DNA from: Oncomelania hupensis
Lineage: Eukaryota; Mollusca; Gastropoda; Littorinimorpha; Pomatiopsidae
Assembly: GCA_036898135.1 (NCBI GenBank)
Contig: CM072513.1
Coordinates: 86,393,008-86,457,007 of the forward strand
Length of the DNA: 64,000 bases
Direction: 5' to 3'
Part shown: piece after piece, positions 27,301 to 39,300 of the stretch
How the letters are laid out: every line of letters begins with the position of its first letter
Numbering within the stretch: position 1 is the first letter of the stretch
Position numbers and translations under genes: made by a program
Notes under the pieces: generated by a model
The model's input: the letters and a program-made list of their open reading frames with translations, nothing else
Told to the model about the DNA's origin: nothing
The model's database searches: none

Positions 27301-30300
27301 AGTACCGAGAGAGACTGGGGTTGTGCTCTCTCCTCTCTCTCTCTTCGGCTGGTGCTCATGAGATTAGGGCATGCGCAGCTTTAACAGTTCTTCATTCAGT
27401 CCAAATGGAGTCTGTGTTAGAGGCTGCCTCCTGGGGCTCCTCAGATTTTTTCTTAAACCACTATCTGAGGGTCTTTCTCCGTACTAGAGGAGATGGCTAC
27501 TTTGGTGGCAATTCAGTGGTTGCTACTCAGCAATCTTTTGGCCATTTCTTCTGCTTGATTAAAACAAGTTGCTTCCCTCCGTCCTTTTCGTGCTACTCTG
27601 CACTTGTGAGTCATGGTATAGTATGTGAAATTAATATTAAAATTGTTTCTTTAAATGTATTATTAATAAGCATACTTATCATGACTCACATCTAGTTTCC
27701 CTCCCTCCTCCCCACAGTGCCAAATAAGTCCTGAGGTTTGTGGCTATTGCCGTGAGCTCTGCGGGCGGGCTCTGTAGCACGGGGCGCACTGGATTTGGTG
27801 GTGCAAGGGAAGCAAGTCTATGGTTGTTTTTCGGGATTAACTTCCGTTTTGATGGGCATTTCCCATTGAAGATTTCCCATCGGAGTGTACAGTACCATGC
27901 ACTGCCTTGTGCTTTGAAGGTAAGGTGACAGTGTGTGTGGACTACTGACCTCCATTCTACATAGGAGGACCACTGTTGTGTGACAACAAAGTGTGTGACA
28001 GCTGTTTCCACCTTTGAAGGTCAGGTGACAGTCTGTGTGGACTACTGACCTCCACTCTACATAGGAGGACCACTGTTGTGTGACAACAAAGTGTGGGACA
28101 GCTGTTTCCACCTTTGAAGGTCAGGTGACAGTCTGTGTGGACTACTGTCCTCCACTCTATATAGGAGGACCACTGTTGTGTGACAACAAAGTGTGTGACA
28201 GCTGTTTCCACCTTTGAAGGTCAGGTGACAGTCTGTGTGGACTACTGTCCTCCAATCTTTATAGGAGGACCACTGTTGTGTGACAACAAAGTGTGTGACA
28301 GCTATTTCCACCTTTGAAGGTAAGGTGACAGTCTGTGTGGACTACTGACCTCCACTCTATATAGGAGGACCACTGTTGTGTGACAACAAAGTGTGTGACA
28401 GCTGTTTCCACCTTTGAAGGTCAGGTGACAGTCTGTGTGGACTACTGACCTCCACTCTACATAGGAGGACCACTGTTGTGTGACAACAAAGTGTGTGACA
28501 GCTGTTTCCACCTTTGAAGGTCAGGTGACAGTCTGTGTGGACTACTGTCCTCCACTTTACATAGGAGGACCACTGTTATGTGACAACAAAGTGTGTGACA
28601 GCTGTTTCCACCTTTGAAGGTCTTCATCAGACACATGCTGGGTCACTCTGCTGAAAATGTGTATGGCTCCAGTCCAACATCAAATAATTGCTGTGTAGAA
28701 ATAGTTGTAAGAAAACTGTGTACAAAGAAATAATTCTAAACCTTCGTTCCAGTTTAAAGGCAAGAAGATGCTTCCTCATAAAATGAGGCAGTATGAATTG
28801 CTACGCATTGTTGCGTAGCTTGCACTACAACGCTTTTCCATAAGACTCTCGGAAACGCTAACATTTTCGACAGCATCATTGTTGCTTCAGAATCAAGGTG
28901 ATGGGCAAGACAGTAGCGAAGGGATGATGTCAGACGCTGAGTGTACCCCGACCCTACCTGGTGGTAAAAAGGACGGCATTCGTCGAGCTTCCAAAGGCCG
29001 CCAGCCACGCAGAATCATTGGTTACTCAGAGCCTGATTCGGCCGATGACGACCCCAGTTCTGCCAGGAAAGACTCCAAGAAGTCAGAGGTACCATTTCAT
29101 TCATGTTTCTTATTGCACAATAAAAAATATAGACATTCCAGATTTTACATAATTGTATTCAATTGTTTTGCAAAAGGTGTTTCTTAACATTGTTTTTTAC
29201 CCCTTAGTTACTACAAATTGGACAGTTTGTTTTGTGTAATTTTGGAAGAATATTGATGCAGAAGTTGTTTGATACCGAAGAGAGAACTAAGGAATGTGTG
29301 TATTAAAAGTAGACTGTATTGTCAAATAATATAATTTCATTTGTATAGTGCACAAACCACACTCCTTCTGCTCTTGACACACATGCACTCGCAGTCGTGC
29401 TCACATTTTTGGTTATATGGAAAACATTCAACACTACTCACACGCAAATACAAACAAACATGGTGCTGTAGAAAAACAAAATGCCTAATTATAAGAGCAG
29501 TGTTTCACACACATACACACAATTATGTACACGTTGCATGGGGGGAAAAAACAACCAATTTATTGTGTAAACTTCTATTTTCTAAATGCATTTCGCCTTG
29601 AGTTTCATCTGTCAGTTGTCGTGGATCGATTTTTTGCAGATCATTGCCAGTGTTTATTGACGATTTCTTGCAGAAGAAAGGACATGTGCGTGTGCAGTCT
29701 CCAACCAAAGAAGACGCCACAAGCTCCCTGCCAGAAGTGTTCGATGATGAAGAAGAGGAAGAAGAAGGAGGCTCCACAGCTTTGGAACTCTCTCCCAAGT
29801 CAGCCGCAGTTGAGAGAAAGATGGCCCAACAGCTGCAGGAGTTCTCCAAGACAGCTTCCACCGAGTCCTCCGAGCTTCAGAAAGTTCCCGAAGAGAGTTC
29901 ATGCCAGGACACAGAGGGACTAAAATCTCCTTGGAAGTTTTCAGCAGAGTCTGACAAACCGGCAATAGTGGAAGAGGTTTGCAGGCCAAGACCCAAAGCA
30001 CCTTGGAAGTTGATAGCAGAGCTGGAAAAAGCTGAGAAAGCTGCGCAGGAGTCCTCAGAGGCACCCAAACCTCAGTGGAGTCTCGGCACAGAGCATCAGT
30101 CTCCACAGAAAGTGGCAGAAGAAGGTCTCAGGCCACAGCACCCTAAAGCACCATGGAAACTGGCTGAAGAGGCTTCCAAGCCACAAGAACCACCCAAAGT
30201 TCATCCCAAACCTCACTGGAAGCTGTCGGACGTGGCGGAGGAAGAGCCTGTCAAGGTGCAGAAGCTTTCGCAGGAGTCACAACAGTCTCACAAGATGTCC

Positions 30301-33300
30301 CAGGAATGGCAACGGTCTCACAAACTGTCGCAGGAGTCACAAAGATCCCACGAGTCACAGAGGTCCCAGAAAATGTCCCTGGAGTCACAGAGATCCCAGG
30401 AGTCACAACGCTCCCAGAAGCTATCTCCAGAGTCCCAGAGGTCTCAGAAGCTATCTCCAGAGTCCCAGAGGTCCCAGAAGATCTCGCAAGAGTCCCTGAA
30501 GCTGTCGCAAGAGTCTCAGAAGTACCAGAAGCTTTCAGAAGAATCGCAGAAGCTGTCATCAGAGGCAGGGAGCAGTCGCGGGGCCAGCAGCACCACCGAG
30601 GCCTCATCGCACAGCAACAGGGCTGACGGCACCACCTCTGACTTCAGCAGGGAGGCGGCCTCCGAGGCCGAAAGCACAGAGAGTGAGAAGACGTCGGACG
30701 GAGAGTCAGACCGTGACAGGCACCACGGAGCCACCGACTCGGGGGGTGACGCCACGCAGGAAGAGAGCAAAGGTTGGTTGTTGTTGTTCAAGCGCCCAGG
30801 TTATCAAGGACGTACATTTATGAAATGAAATGAAGACAAATTTATTTAGCACATACATATTTCACCCAAAAATCGCCCTTTATTGAATTTTTTTTTTTAC
30901 ATGGAGTTTACTTTTGAAATTGTGTTGTTTGTGACATTCAAAACAAAGATGATTATAGTGGGCAGTGGTTGCTCAAACCTGTCACAAAACATTGAAGCTT
31001 AGGCGTCTCTTTCTAGTTGTGTAAACGAACAACTGTGCCTTCTGTACACACTTTCTCAGCAGTATGTGCTATTTTTAGAATCAGCCTTGCTGCTATTAAT
31101 AGGCACATGAACAAATCAATTACTTGTTAATTTATATCTAATTGTTCGATGAGGAGTTGTTAATTGTTTTGTTTAATAACTTAATCTTATTGTTTCCAGT
31201 GGGGCAACATTCACTGTGAATGTTCAAATGATCTGTGACTGTGTGATCTTGGGGAGGGGGGTAGTGGGGGCTCCTGTTGTGAAAAGAACTGCATTGTAAA
31301 ACTTAGCGTTACACTTACAGATGAAGGCATAGCGTCAGAAAGTCGGTCTAGCGTGGTGCTGAAGCCCAACTACCGTCAGCGCAAGGAGCGTAAGACAGGG
31401 CTGACCACCATAGAGCTGCAGCGGCGCTTCCCTGACCTCTATGAGGCCGCCACCAAAATGCAGGACGACAGCTCCAGCACCCTGACTTCCGCCTCCAGAC
31501 ATGCTGGGTATGTCCCTACTGTTAAGTTTAAATAATATCCCCACTGTGGACATTTTGTGCTTTCAATTACCACTGTTTCTGTCATTCTCCTTTGTTCTTT
31601 CTCGTTCCTAATCTGTTCTATCAATCTACTGACTTTTTCGCTTGACCAGTCACCTACCCTTTTTCTTGAAAACTCTCCCCAAAACTCATTTGTGTAAAGG
31701 GTCTGTTGGGTCAGCTTCGGGATCTTAAACACTTTCTGCCAAATAGTCACTAGGGCTTTCTATTGTATTATTATTATTAGGGTTGTTTCAACAGACCTTC
31801 TTTACAGCTCAGAGGTGAATCCTCTTTTAACCAAGTTGTGGTTCTGATTCAGCTCTTTGCAGTCCGCTGGACCATATAAACTATGACTATGTTAGATTTA
31901 ATTATGTAATGATTTATTTGACTGTGGGATTGTATGTAATACTGTGTAACAGGTATGCCTCTCATTTTAAGTTTAGATTTATGTAATGATTTATTTGACT
32001 GTGGGATTGTATGTAATACTGTGTATTAGGTATGCCTTTCATTTTAAGTTTAGATTTATGTAATGATTTATTTGACTTGTAGAATTAACCATGCTTGAAA
32101 GTATGAGGGGAAACAACTTTAACCAGCTTACCTGCAGGTTGCCCCCAGAGTTGTCTAACATTGGGAAAACATTTTTTGGAAGCGAACACATTTCTCGCTT
32201 AAAATTTTTTATCTGTCCTCCATCAAACCTGGATCAAACCAAAAGGTTGATTTCATTTGCAATCCTGGCTAACTCCACTAGTTCGGCCTTGCACTGCAAC
32301 CACTACCACCTTTCCCAAAGAAAAGCTTGCAGCTCGGGGTAGTTTTCACATTGTTCTGAGAGATGTTTGCCCGCATAACTCTAGGTAACAAAAAAACAAC
32401 AACAACAACAAACAAGTTACCTCCCATTTCCGAATAAGGCCTATTATATGTAATTGTATGTATAAAAGAAACCTCCAGGTTGTGTAAGAGGGAAAAAAAG
32501 AGAAGGAATTGTATGATTGAACTGAAATTTAACATCTACTCCCACCATTTTTGACACAGCAAACAGGGTTAACTTTCCCATTGAAGACGGGTAAGGAACC
32601 TAAATTAACACTGAACCCCCACAGCATTCATCCTTGGACAGTGAAAATGGTTGCTTTCATCTTGCCCACAACGGAATTCGAACCTGGGTCATCGGTGATG
32701 GGTTGCGTGCAAGGCAAACACTGACAGAAATTGTATTGGGAGACCAATATTATAAATGTTTATTTGTCTCTATGTGTATGAGGGGAAACCAACAAAGCAA
32801 CTGGGACCCTAATAGGATATATTAGCACCGCAACATCATTCCCTAAACAGCTTAGGGACATCTCCTCACCACATTAGAGGTATTCTGATACAAATTATCA
32901 CAAGTTCAAACACTGCGCCCTTATTCTCTTGACATGTGAGGTATGAAAGGAGAGATTTGCAGTTTAAACAAAAAAAACTAAATCTATATATATAAATTGC
33001 TTAGCCGGAAGTCCTTCTTCGCCTCTACTGTAAAGTTTGTCGGGTATGGACGCTGATCTGGGCAGGTGCTGGGCGCTGCGGATCTGCCTGCGGTGTGCTC
33101 AAAACCCGCGAAATCGTTATAGCCGACATTTCCTTACCGAACGTTTAACCGTTTCTGAGATAAATAAATAAACAAAATGTCCACAAACTGCAATAGCCTC
33201 ATTCCGCGCGCTTCCGATTCAACCCGTGTCAAGAACGTGCCGTTCCGTAATACCGCAAATTTTGTTTTATTTCCATTCAAAACACTTTTGCACTCATGTC

Positions 33301-36300
33301 GCCAATCTTACAGCTGAAGGCTACCTGTTCACTTTCTTTTTCATCCATACTTATATGCGCACAAAAATTCATTCGCTAACAATCTTGCAAGAATCCCATT
33401 CAAGCACCAAGGCAAAATCGTCCAAATGAAACTCGCAGACAACAGTTGTCTCTCTGTCTACATTTTAAACAGCAACCTGTGTACACCACTAGTCTACAAT
33501 ATATTTTCTCCCTGTGCAGCCGCAGACAGAGAAGAGCGGAGCTGCTGGCCAAGGCTCACCCATCATCATCTAGCGGGGGTAGGAGCAAGAAAACACCGGC
33601 CAACCTTCGCTACGGGGAGAACGTGATGGTGGAACGATGCGGGGAGTGCAACTTGATTCTGGAGCAGTACGACGACGAGACCATCGGCCTGTGCGTCACC
33701 GTGCTGGCCACGTTCATCCATCGGGAACCCACCCTGGCCACCCCCATGCTGCTTGCGATGCTGCAGTGTGTAGCGCGGTAAGGGACAGCAAATGTGCCTC
33801 GGAAATGTTGTGATGTGATCAAACTGCTTGATGAAAGTAGATAACAGTCCTTGTTGCTCTCGATGTTGTAAACCTGCTTGATGAAAGTAGATAACGGTCC
33901 TTGTTGCTCTCAATGTGGTAAAACTGCTTGATGAAAGTAGATAATGGAAAGTAGGTAGTGGTCCTTGTTGCTCTCGATGTAGTAAAACTGCTTGATGAAA
34001 ATAGATAATGGAAAGTAGGTAATGGTCCTTGTTGCTCTCGATGTAGTAACACTGCTTGATGAAAATAGATAATGGAAAGTAGGTAATGGTCCTTGTTGCT
34101 CTCGATGTTGTAAAACTGCTTGATGAAAGTAGGTAATGGAAAGTAGGTAATGGTCCTTGTTGCTCTCAATGTTGTAAAACTGCTTGATGAAAGTAGATAA
34201 TGGAAAGTAGGTAATGGTCCTTGTTCTTGATGTTGTAAAACTGCTTGATGAAAGTAGGTAATGGAAAGTAGGTAATGGTCCTTGTTGCTCTCAATGTTGT
34301 AAAACTGCTTGATGAAAGTAGGTAATGGAAAGTAGGTAACGGTTCTTGTTGTTCTCGATGTGGTGAAAGTGTTTGATGAAAGTAGATATAGTCCTTGTTG
34401 CTCTCGATGTGGTAAAACTGCTTGATGAAAGTAGATAATGGAAAGTAGATAATGGAAAGTAGGTAATGGAAAGTAGGTAACGGTCCTTGTTGTTCTCGAT
34501 GTGGTAAAACTGCTTGATGAAAGTAAATAATGGAAAGTAGATAATGGAAAGTAGGTAATGGAAAGTAGGTAATGGTCCTTGTTGCTCTCAATGTGGTAAA
34601 ACTGCTTGATGAAAGTAGATAATGGAAAGTAGATAATGGAAAGTAGGTAATGGAAAGTAGGTAATGGAAAGTAGGTAACGGTCCTTGTTGTTCTCGATGT
34701 GGTAAAACTGCTTGATGAAAGTAAATAATGGAAAGTAGATAATGGAAAGTAGGTAATGGAAAGTAGATAACGGTCCTTGTTGCTCTCAATGTGGTAAAAC
34801 TGCTTGATGAAAGTAGATAATGGAAAGTAGATAATGGAAAGTAGGTAATGGAAAGTAGGTAATGGAAAGTAGATAACGGTCCTTGTTGCTCTCAATGTGG
34901 TAAAACTGCTTGATGAAATTAAATAATGGAAAGTAGATAACGGTCCTTGTTGCTCAAGGCTCTGGCCAAAACAGGCTGTAACTCCAGCTGCATGTGGCCA
35001 CTAATTGTCTCCTTAGATGTATTGTCTGATGTCCCAGGTAACAGCACAGTCCTTGAAAACTGGGAATGGGGTAGAAGGGACTTGGCGCTTGCTGGGTGTA
35101 GTTATATAGCTGGCACTAGCCTAGGACATGAGCATCAGGATCTTTAAAATCTGTGTGATGGAACGCAAGCATGCACAGACTAGACTTTGGTTTATACTGT
35201 CATTGCAAGGAGTAGGGGGCGCTGGTCTGTGCATCAGGGTGATGGTACAGGCCATGGACCGCTGGTCTTTGCATCAGGGTGATGGTACAGGCCATGGACC
35301 GCTGGTCTGTGCATCAGGGTGATGGTACAGGCCATAGACCAGCTTTGAACTACTGCCTGCAGTGTTACCACTTAACGTTCCATGCTTCAATTGTTTTGCC
35401 GTTGCTTGTACCGCTGAGCCAACTGCCAGAATAAGGCAAATTTTACACAATGAAACTCCCCACACAGAAGTGGGCGCAAACTCTGCTATGATAATAATAA
35501 TTCTTCAGGATATAGTCCTGAGTCATTTAAGTATAATATTCCGACATCAGAATTCCTTTACTAAAGCAAAACGAAACAGAGAAAACCAAGTTCGTGTTAA
35601 TGTTTTAGAATCACGCCGAGTTCTTTCAGTGTAACATTATGACATTATTTTACTAAATTCAAAATGATAAACAAAAAGCCAAATTGGCATTGGTGTTTTG
35701 TTTATCTGACATTCCAGAGTAACTTGCCAGACTTGTCCCAGCACTTGTGCAAGTTTTTAGGATGGGTTGCCAAGCATTATGGCCTTTTTCCACTTATTTG
35801 TATAAATGTAAAAATACACAAAATATGTGCTGGGTCCATAGGCAGGTAGTAGATCATAGCTTGAGTATATTTGGAACTCCTGCATTTACTTCTCATCTTC
35901 TCCCTTTTAAAAGTCAAACCTAGGTACACTTACAGCACTAATTAATGTTGATATTCTTAATTTTGCAGGATTGCTTCCAGTAACCAGTACTCCTGGCAAG
36001 CAGAGAGGTACAAAAGCGACAACTATTTTTCTCTTGTCAGATTACAACGTGCTGTACAATCACAAAAAACAATATTATTACCATACACACATACATAGCA
36101 CATCCATCATAAATTAAATTTACAAGTTTTATAAATGCATTGCAGAAAGCATACCATTAAAAATGTATACACAGTGACAAGATGACAATTATGCATACAC
36201 ATATACGAGCCCATGCTCACACATGTATAAAACTCGAAATTGAAAGTTTCTTACTTCACATTAAAAATATGCATGGCTTAAAATGTGACAAAGAAATCAA

Positions 36301-39300
36301 TATTTGTGAATGTGCCAACTAACTTCATCAAACTGATTTTATCTGTTGCCATTGTGCCCGTTTTCCTTGTCAGGTCACAAGTGTATGTTACTGTTGTGTT
36401 TCCAGCAATGTGATCATCCCTGGCAACAGTATCAGCATAGCGCGACAGTTTCTGCGCTGTGTGCTGCACCAGATGGCTCCCAATGGCATCTTCCCCATGC
36501 TCTTTCAAAGCAACCTGGATGGTCAGTACCTCTCTGTTTTATGGCTGTATAATAACACTCCATTCACACATCAGCAAAGCAACCTGGATGGTCAGTACCT
36601 CTCTGTTTTATGGCTGTATAATAACACTCCATTCACACATCAGCAAAACAATGTCCATGGTCAAAAGAAGTTGAACACTATACACAAGATTGCTGTGTAC
36701 TAGTTAGGACCCTTTCCACAGTGTTGGACAGTGTACAGCAAGCTGCAAGTTGGCGCCTTGAGCTGCTCTTGAAGCGGAGAAGCGCTGTATTAGAAGGAAT
36801 AAATATAAATATTTAGTGTTTCCTACTTGGCACATCTATATTCATTTGATGGTTCTGTTCACTTGGATGATGTTTCTGTTGCAGACCCAAACTTCTTCAA
36901 GACGATGGCTTCAGCACTGATGGATTTCAATGAACTTCCTTCCCATGCTCCTCTGCTCCACCTTCTGGAGGTACGGTCTTTTGCATTGGACCAAAGTTTG
37001 TCCACTCACTCAATCTCACTAGGTTATTTCACTGTAGATGCTGGGGTTTGGAAAAGATATGCATTTGACTTTTTCAGACTGGTTCAGCCTTGCCAGCTCT
37101 ATGCTTTTTATTTGCAGGACATTGAAAGAGTTTGCTCTACTCTAACTTTTTCATGGCCACTTTACCAATGGTCTCAGCTTAATTAAAACTTGAATAGGCA
37201 TATTCCTCAAAATGTTTGATTTTTTTTTCTTTCTAGATAGGTTTTAAACAGTGTTCCCGATTACGCACAGTAGTGCGTCAATTACGCACAAAATATGAAA
37301 AATGACGCAGAAAAATTTGCATGTGTGCATCCTGTGGACGCACAAATTTTTTTCGAATCGCTGAAGTCAAAATTATGACCAATGAGTGGCGAACTAATTC
37401 ACGGCATAATCAGAATAAAAACCCAAATTAGACTGCCAATGCAGACGATTAAAGATTGTGTTGGGAGTTGTCGTCCTTAAAAATCGCATGCGCGCGCATT
37501 GTAAACTTCCTCCAAGCAATCCATTCACTGAACAGAAGAAATCTTCGTGAATCCATTCTTTGATTCTATCATACACGATCATGTCACTTCTGACTTGGTT
37601 GACTGGGCCCAAAACCCGTTCATCCACAGCAACATCAAGTACAGATCCTGTCATTATTGAAAATACGAAACTCCAAAGCAAGGATAAACAAATAAATGAT
37701 GAAACAAACTGAAGTAAAGCGTCCAAAGAAACATGTTTTAATTTTTTTGATTTTATATGATTATGATAACTAATGTGACGCTTTAAAAGAGTACCCCCCA
37801 AAAAAAAGTGAGGCTTGGACTTGTTTTTACATTTCTTTTTCCGATTTGGGGACTCTCAAAATTTGCACAAGGACTCTTGAAATTTTATACCTGGGAGTCC
37901 CAAGGACTTTCATTTTTTGTGTGTGGAGGGAACACTGGTTTTAAATTTTTGTCATGGTCTCTTTAGTATAGTATTGTATAGTATGGTATAGTATTGTATA
38001 GTATTGTATAGTATGGTATAGTATGGTATAGTATTGTATAGTATGTTATAGTATGGTATAGTATTGTATAGTATAGTATGGTATAGTATAGTATGGTATA
38101 GTATAGTATAGTATAGTATTGTATAGTATTGTATAGTATAGTATTGTATAATATAGTATTGTATGGCATGGTATAGCTGTGTTACACGTTATTTATCTAT
38201 TGTTGATTCAGCCCCGATGCTTGAACCTTGATATATGTAACTCGGATTCGTTTATCCACGCAGCCTGTTCAATCAGCAACAAGGCAGGAGTCATCGTATG
38301 AAGTTTTCCAACTTTATTCAGCCAAAAACCAACAACTGCATACAAGATCACTTTCCAAAAATCACTACAAAGATCACTTTTTACAAGCATATAGTGCATT
38401 ACTTATATAGCCTCTCTGCAATCGAAAAAAAATTTGAACATTCCTGCATGACGCAATGACACCTAATCAAAATAAAACTCTTCGTCGGGACTAGGCACAT
38501 CATAGAACATTCTTTAGTTTAGAAAAATCGCATAGTTATTACGAGACACATCTGGAAACTTCATTCGATAATAAACAAGTAATTCCAGAATATTCTCAAC
38601 AATATCGACCAACAAGAATTATTAGCATTATAGAAAGCTTCTTCTAGCAACAGCGCAAGATCAAATCAGAGGTAAATACACGCTATTATTGCATGCTTTG
38701 CAACAGAAAACAATCGCAACTATCGTGCACGTCTCGATCATAATAAGCTGGCATGCAGGGCTGACAGCCTTTTGCCCTCTTACTTGTAACACCGGTAGGC
38801 TTTCAGGCATCATCTGTCTGAAGAATTGACCTTACAGAGATAGAGGAGGCCAGGGAATCCCCACACAAGTCAGTGGAAAACATTAAGCTAGACAAGTATC
38901 TATCTGGTTTATTCTTACTTGCATTCTCCATAATAGCTGTGACAACCTCCTGTGGCAGACTGTTCCGTGTGTTAATAATCCTGTTAGTGATAAAAGTGCT
39001 GAAATAAGCTAGTATTAACTTCGTCAGTGTTGTTTAGCAAAGGTGCTGAAATTCAGACATTTCCACTTGCTCAGTAAAAGTTTTCATCAGCAGCAGTTTT
39101 CCCTTGTCCATAAACAAATATTGACAACAGACTAGTTGGAAAGAGTGCACAGTGAGTGAGCTGTATGGCTTAAGTCAGCAGGGAGCATTTTTATTCACTC
39201 ATTTGGTAACTGGGCGATGTGCTTTCAGGACCCATCTTTAGGGAATGCAGTCACACAAAATTGTAATAGTACCATTGTGTCCTTTTTTAACATTTCTTTC

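Larger units (their letters stand above)
23712..27870 (+). mobile_element. Decayed DIRS-like tyrosine-recombinase retrotransposon
   Basis: Inverted arms are permuted, as in DIRS elements: 23773-23900 is complementary to 27731-27858 (about 128 bp, high identity), while the outer 23712-23746 is complementary to the more internal 27601-27635 (34/35). The 3' coding part encodes a tyrosine recombinase C-terminus (see 27150-27560). The middle holds a 21-bp array, a 276-bp tandem duplication and 125-bp repeats. The reverse transcriptase is not clearly recognisable; a weak LGASFDTLDWSV-like segment lies near 26810-26860. Multiple stops: inactive. Confidence 0.75.

Noticed and set aside
28874..28890. 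Earlier acceptor for exon 10 at 28873
   Set aside because: It gives the wrong phase relative to exon 9; the cag ending at 28890 fits.
29640..29673. Earlier acceptors for exon 11 before 29640 or 29651
   Set aside because: The first runs into TGA within seven codons and the second is out of frame with the long exon.
33819..34895. 358-codon minus-strand open frame
   Set aside because: It coincides exactly with the 33826-34960 minisatellite and encodes only repeated YFPLPTFHYLLS-type units.
36827..37186. 119-codon open frame around exon 16
   Set aside because: Only 36885-36970 is the exon; the rest is intron readthrough past a good donor.
37394..37801. 135-codon minus-strand frame inside element d
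   Set aside because: No recognisable transposase or other domain; likely chance, since the element is non-autonomous.
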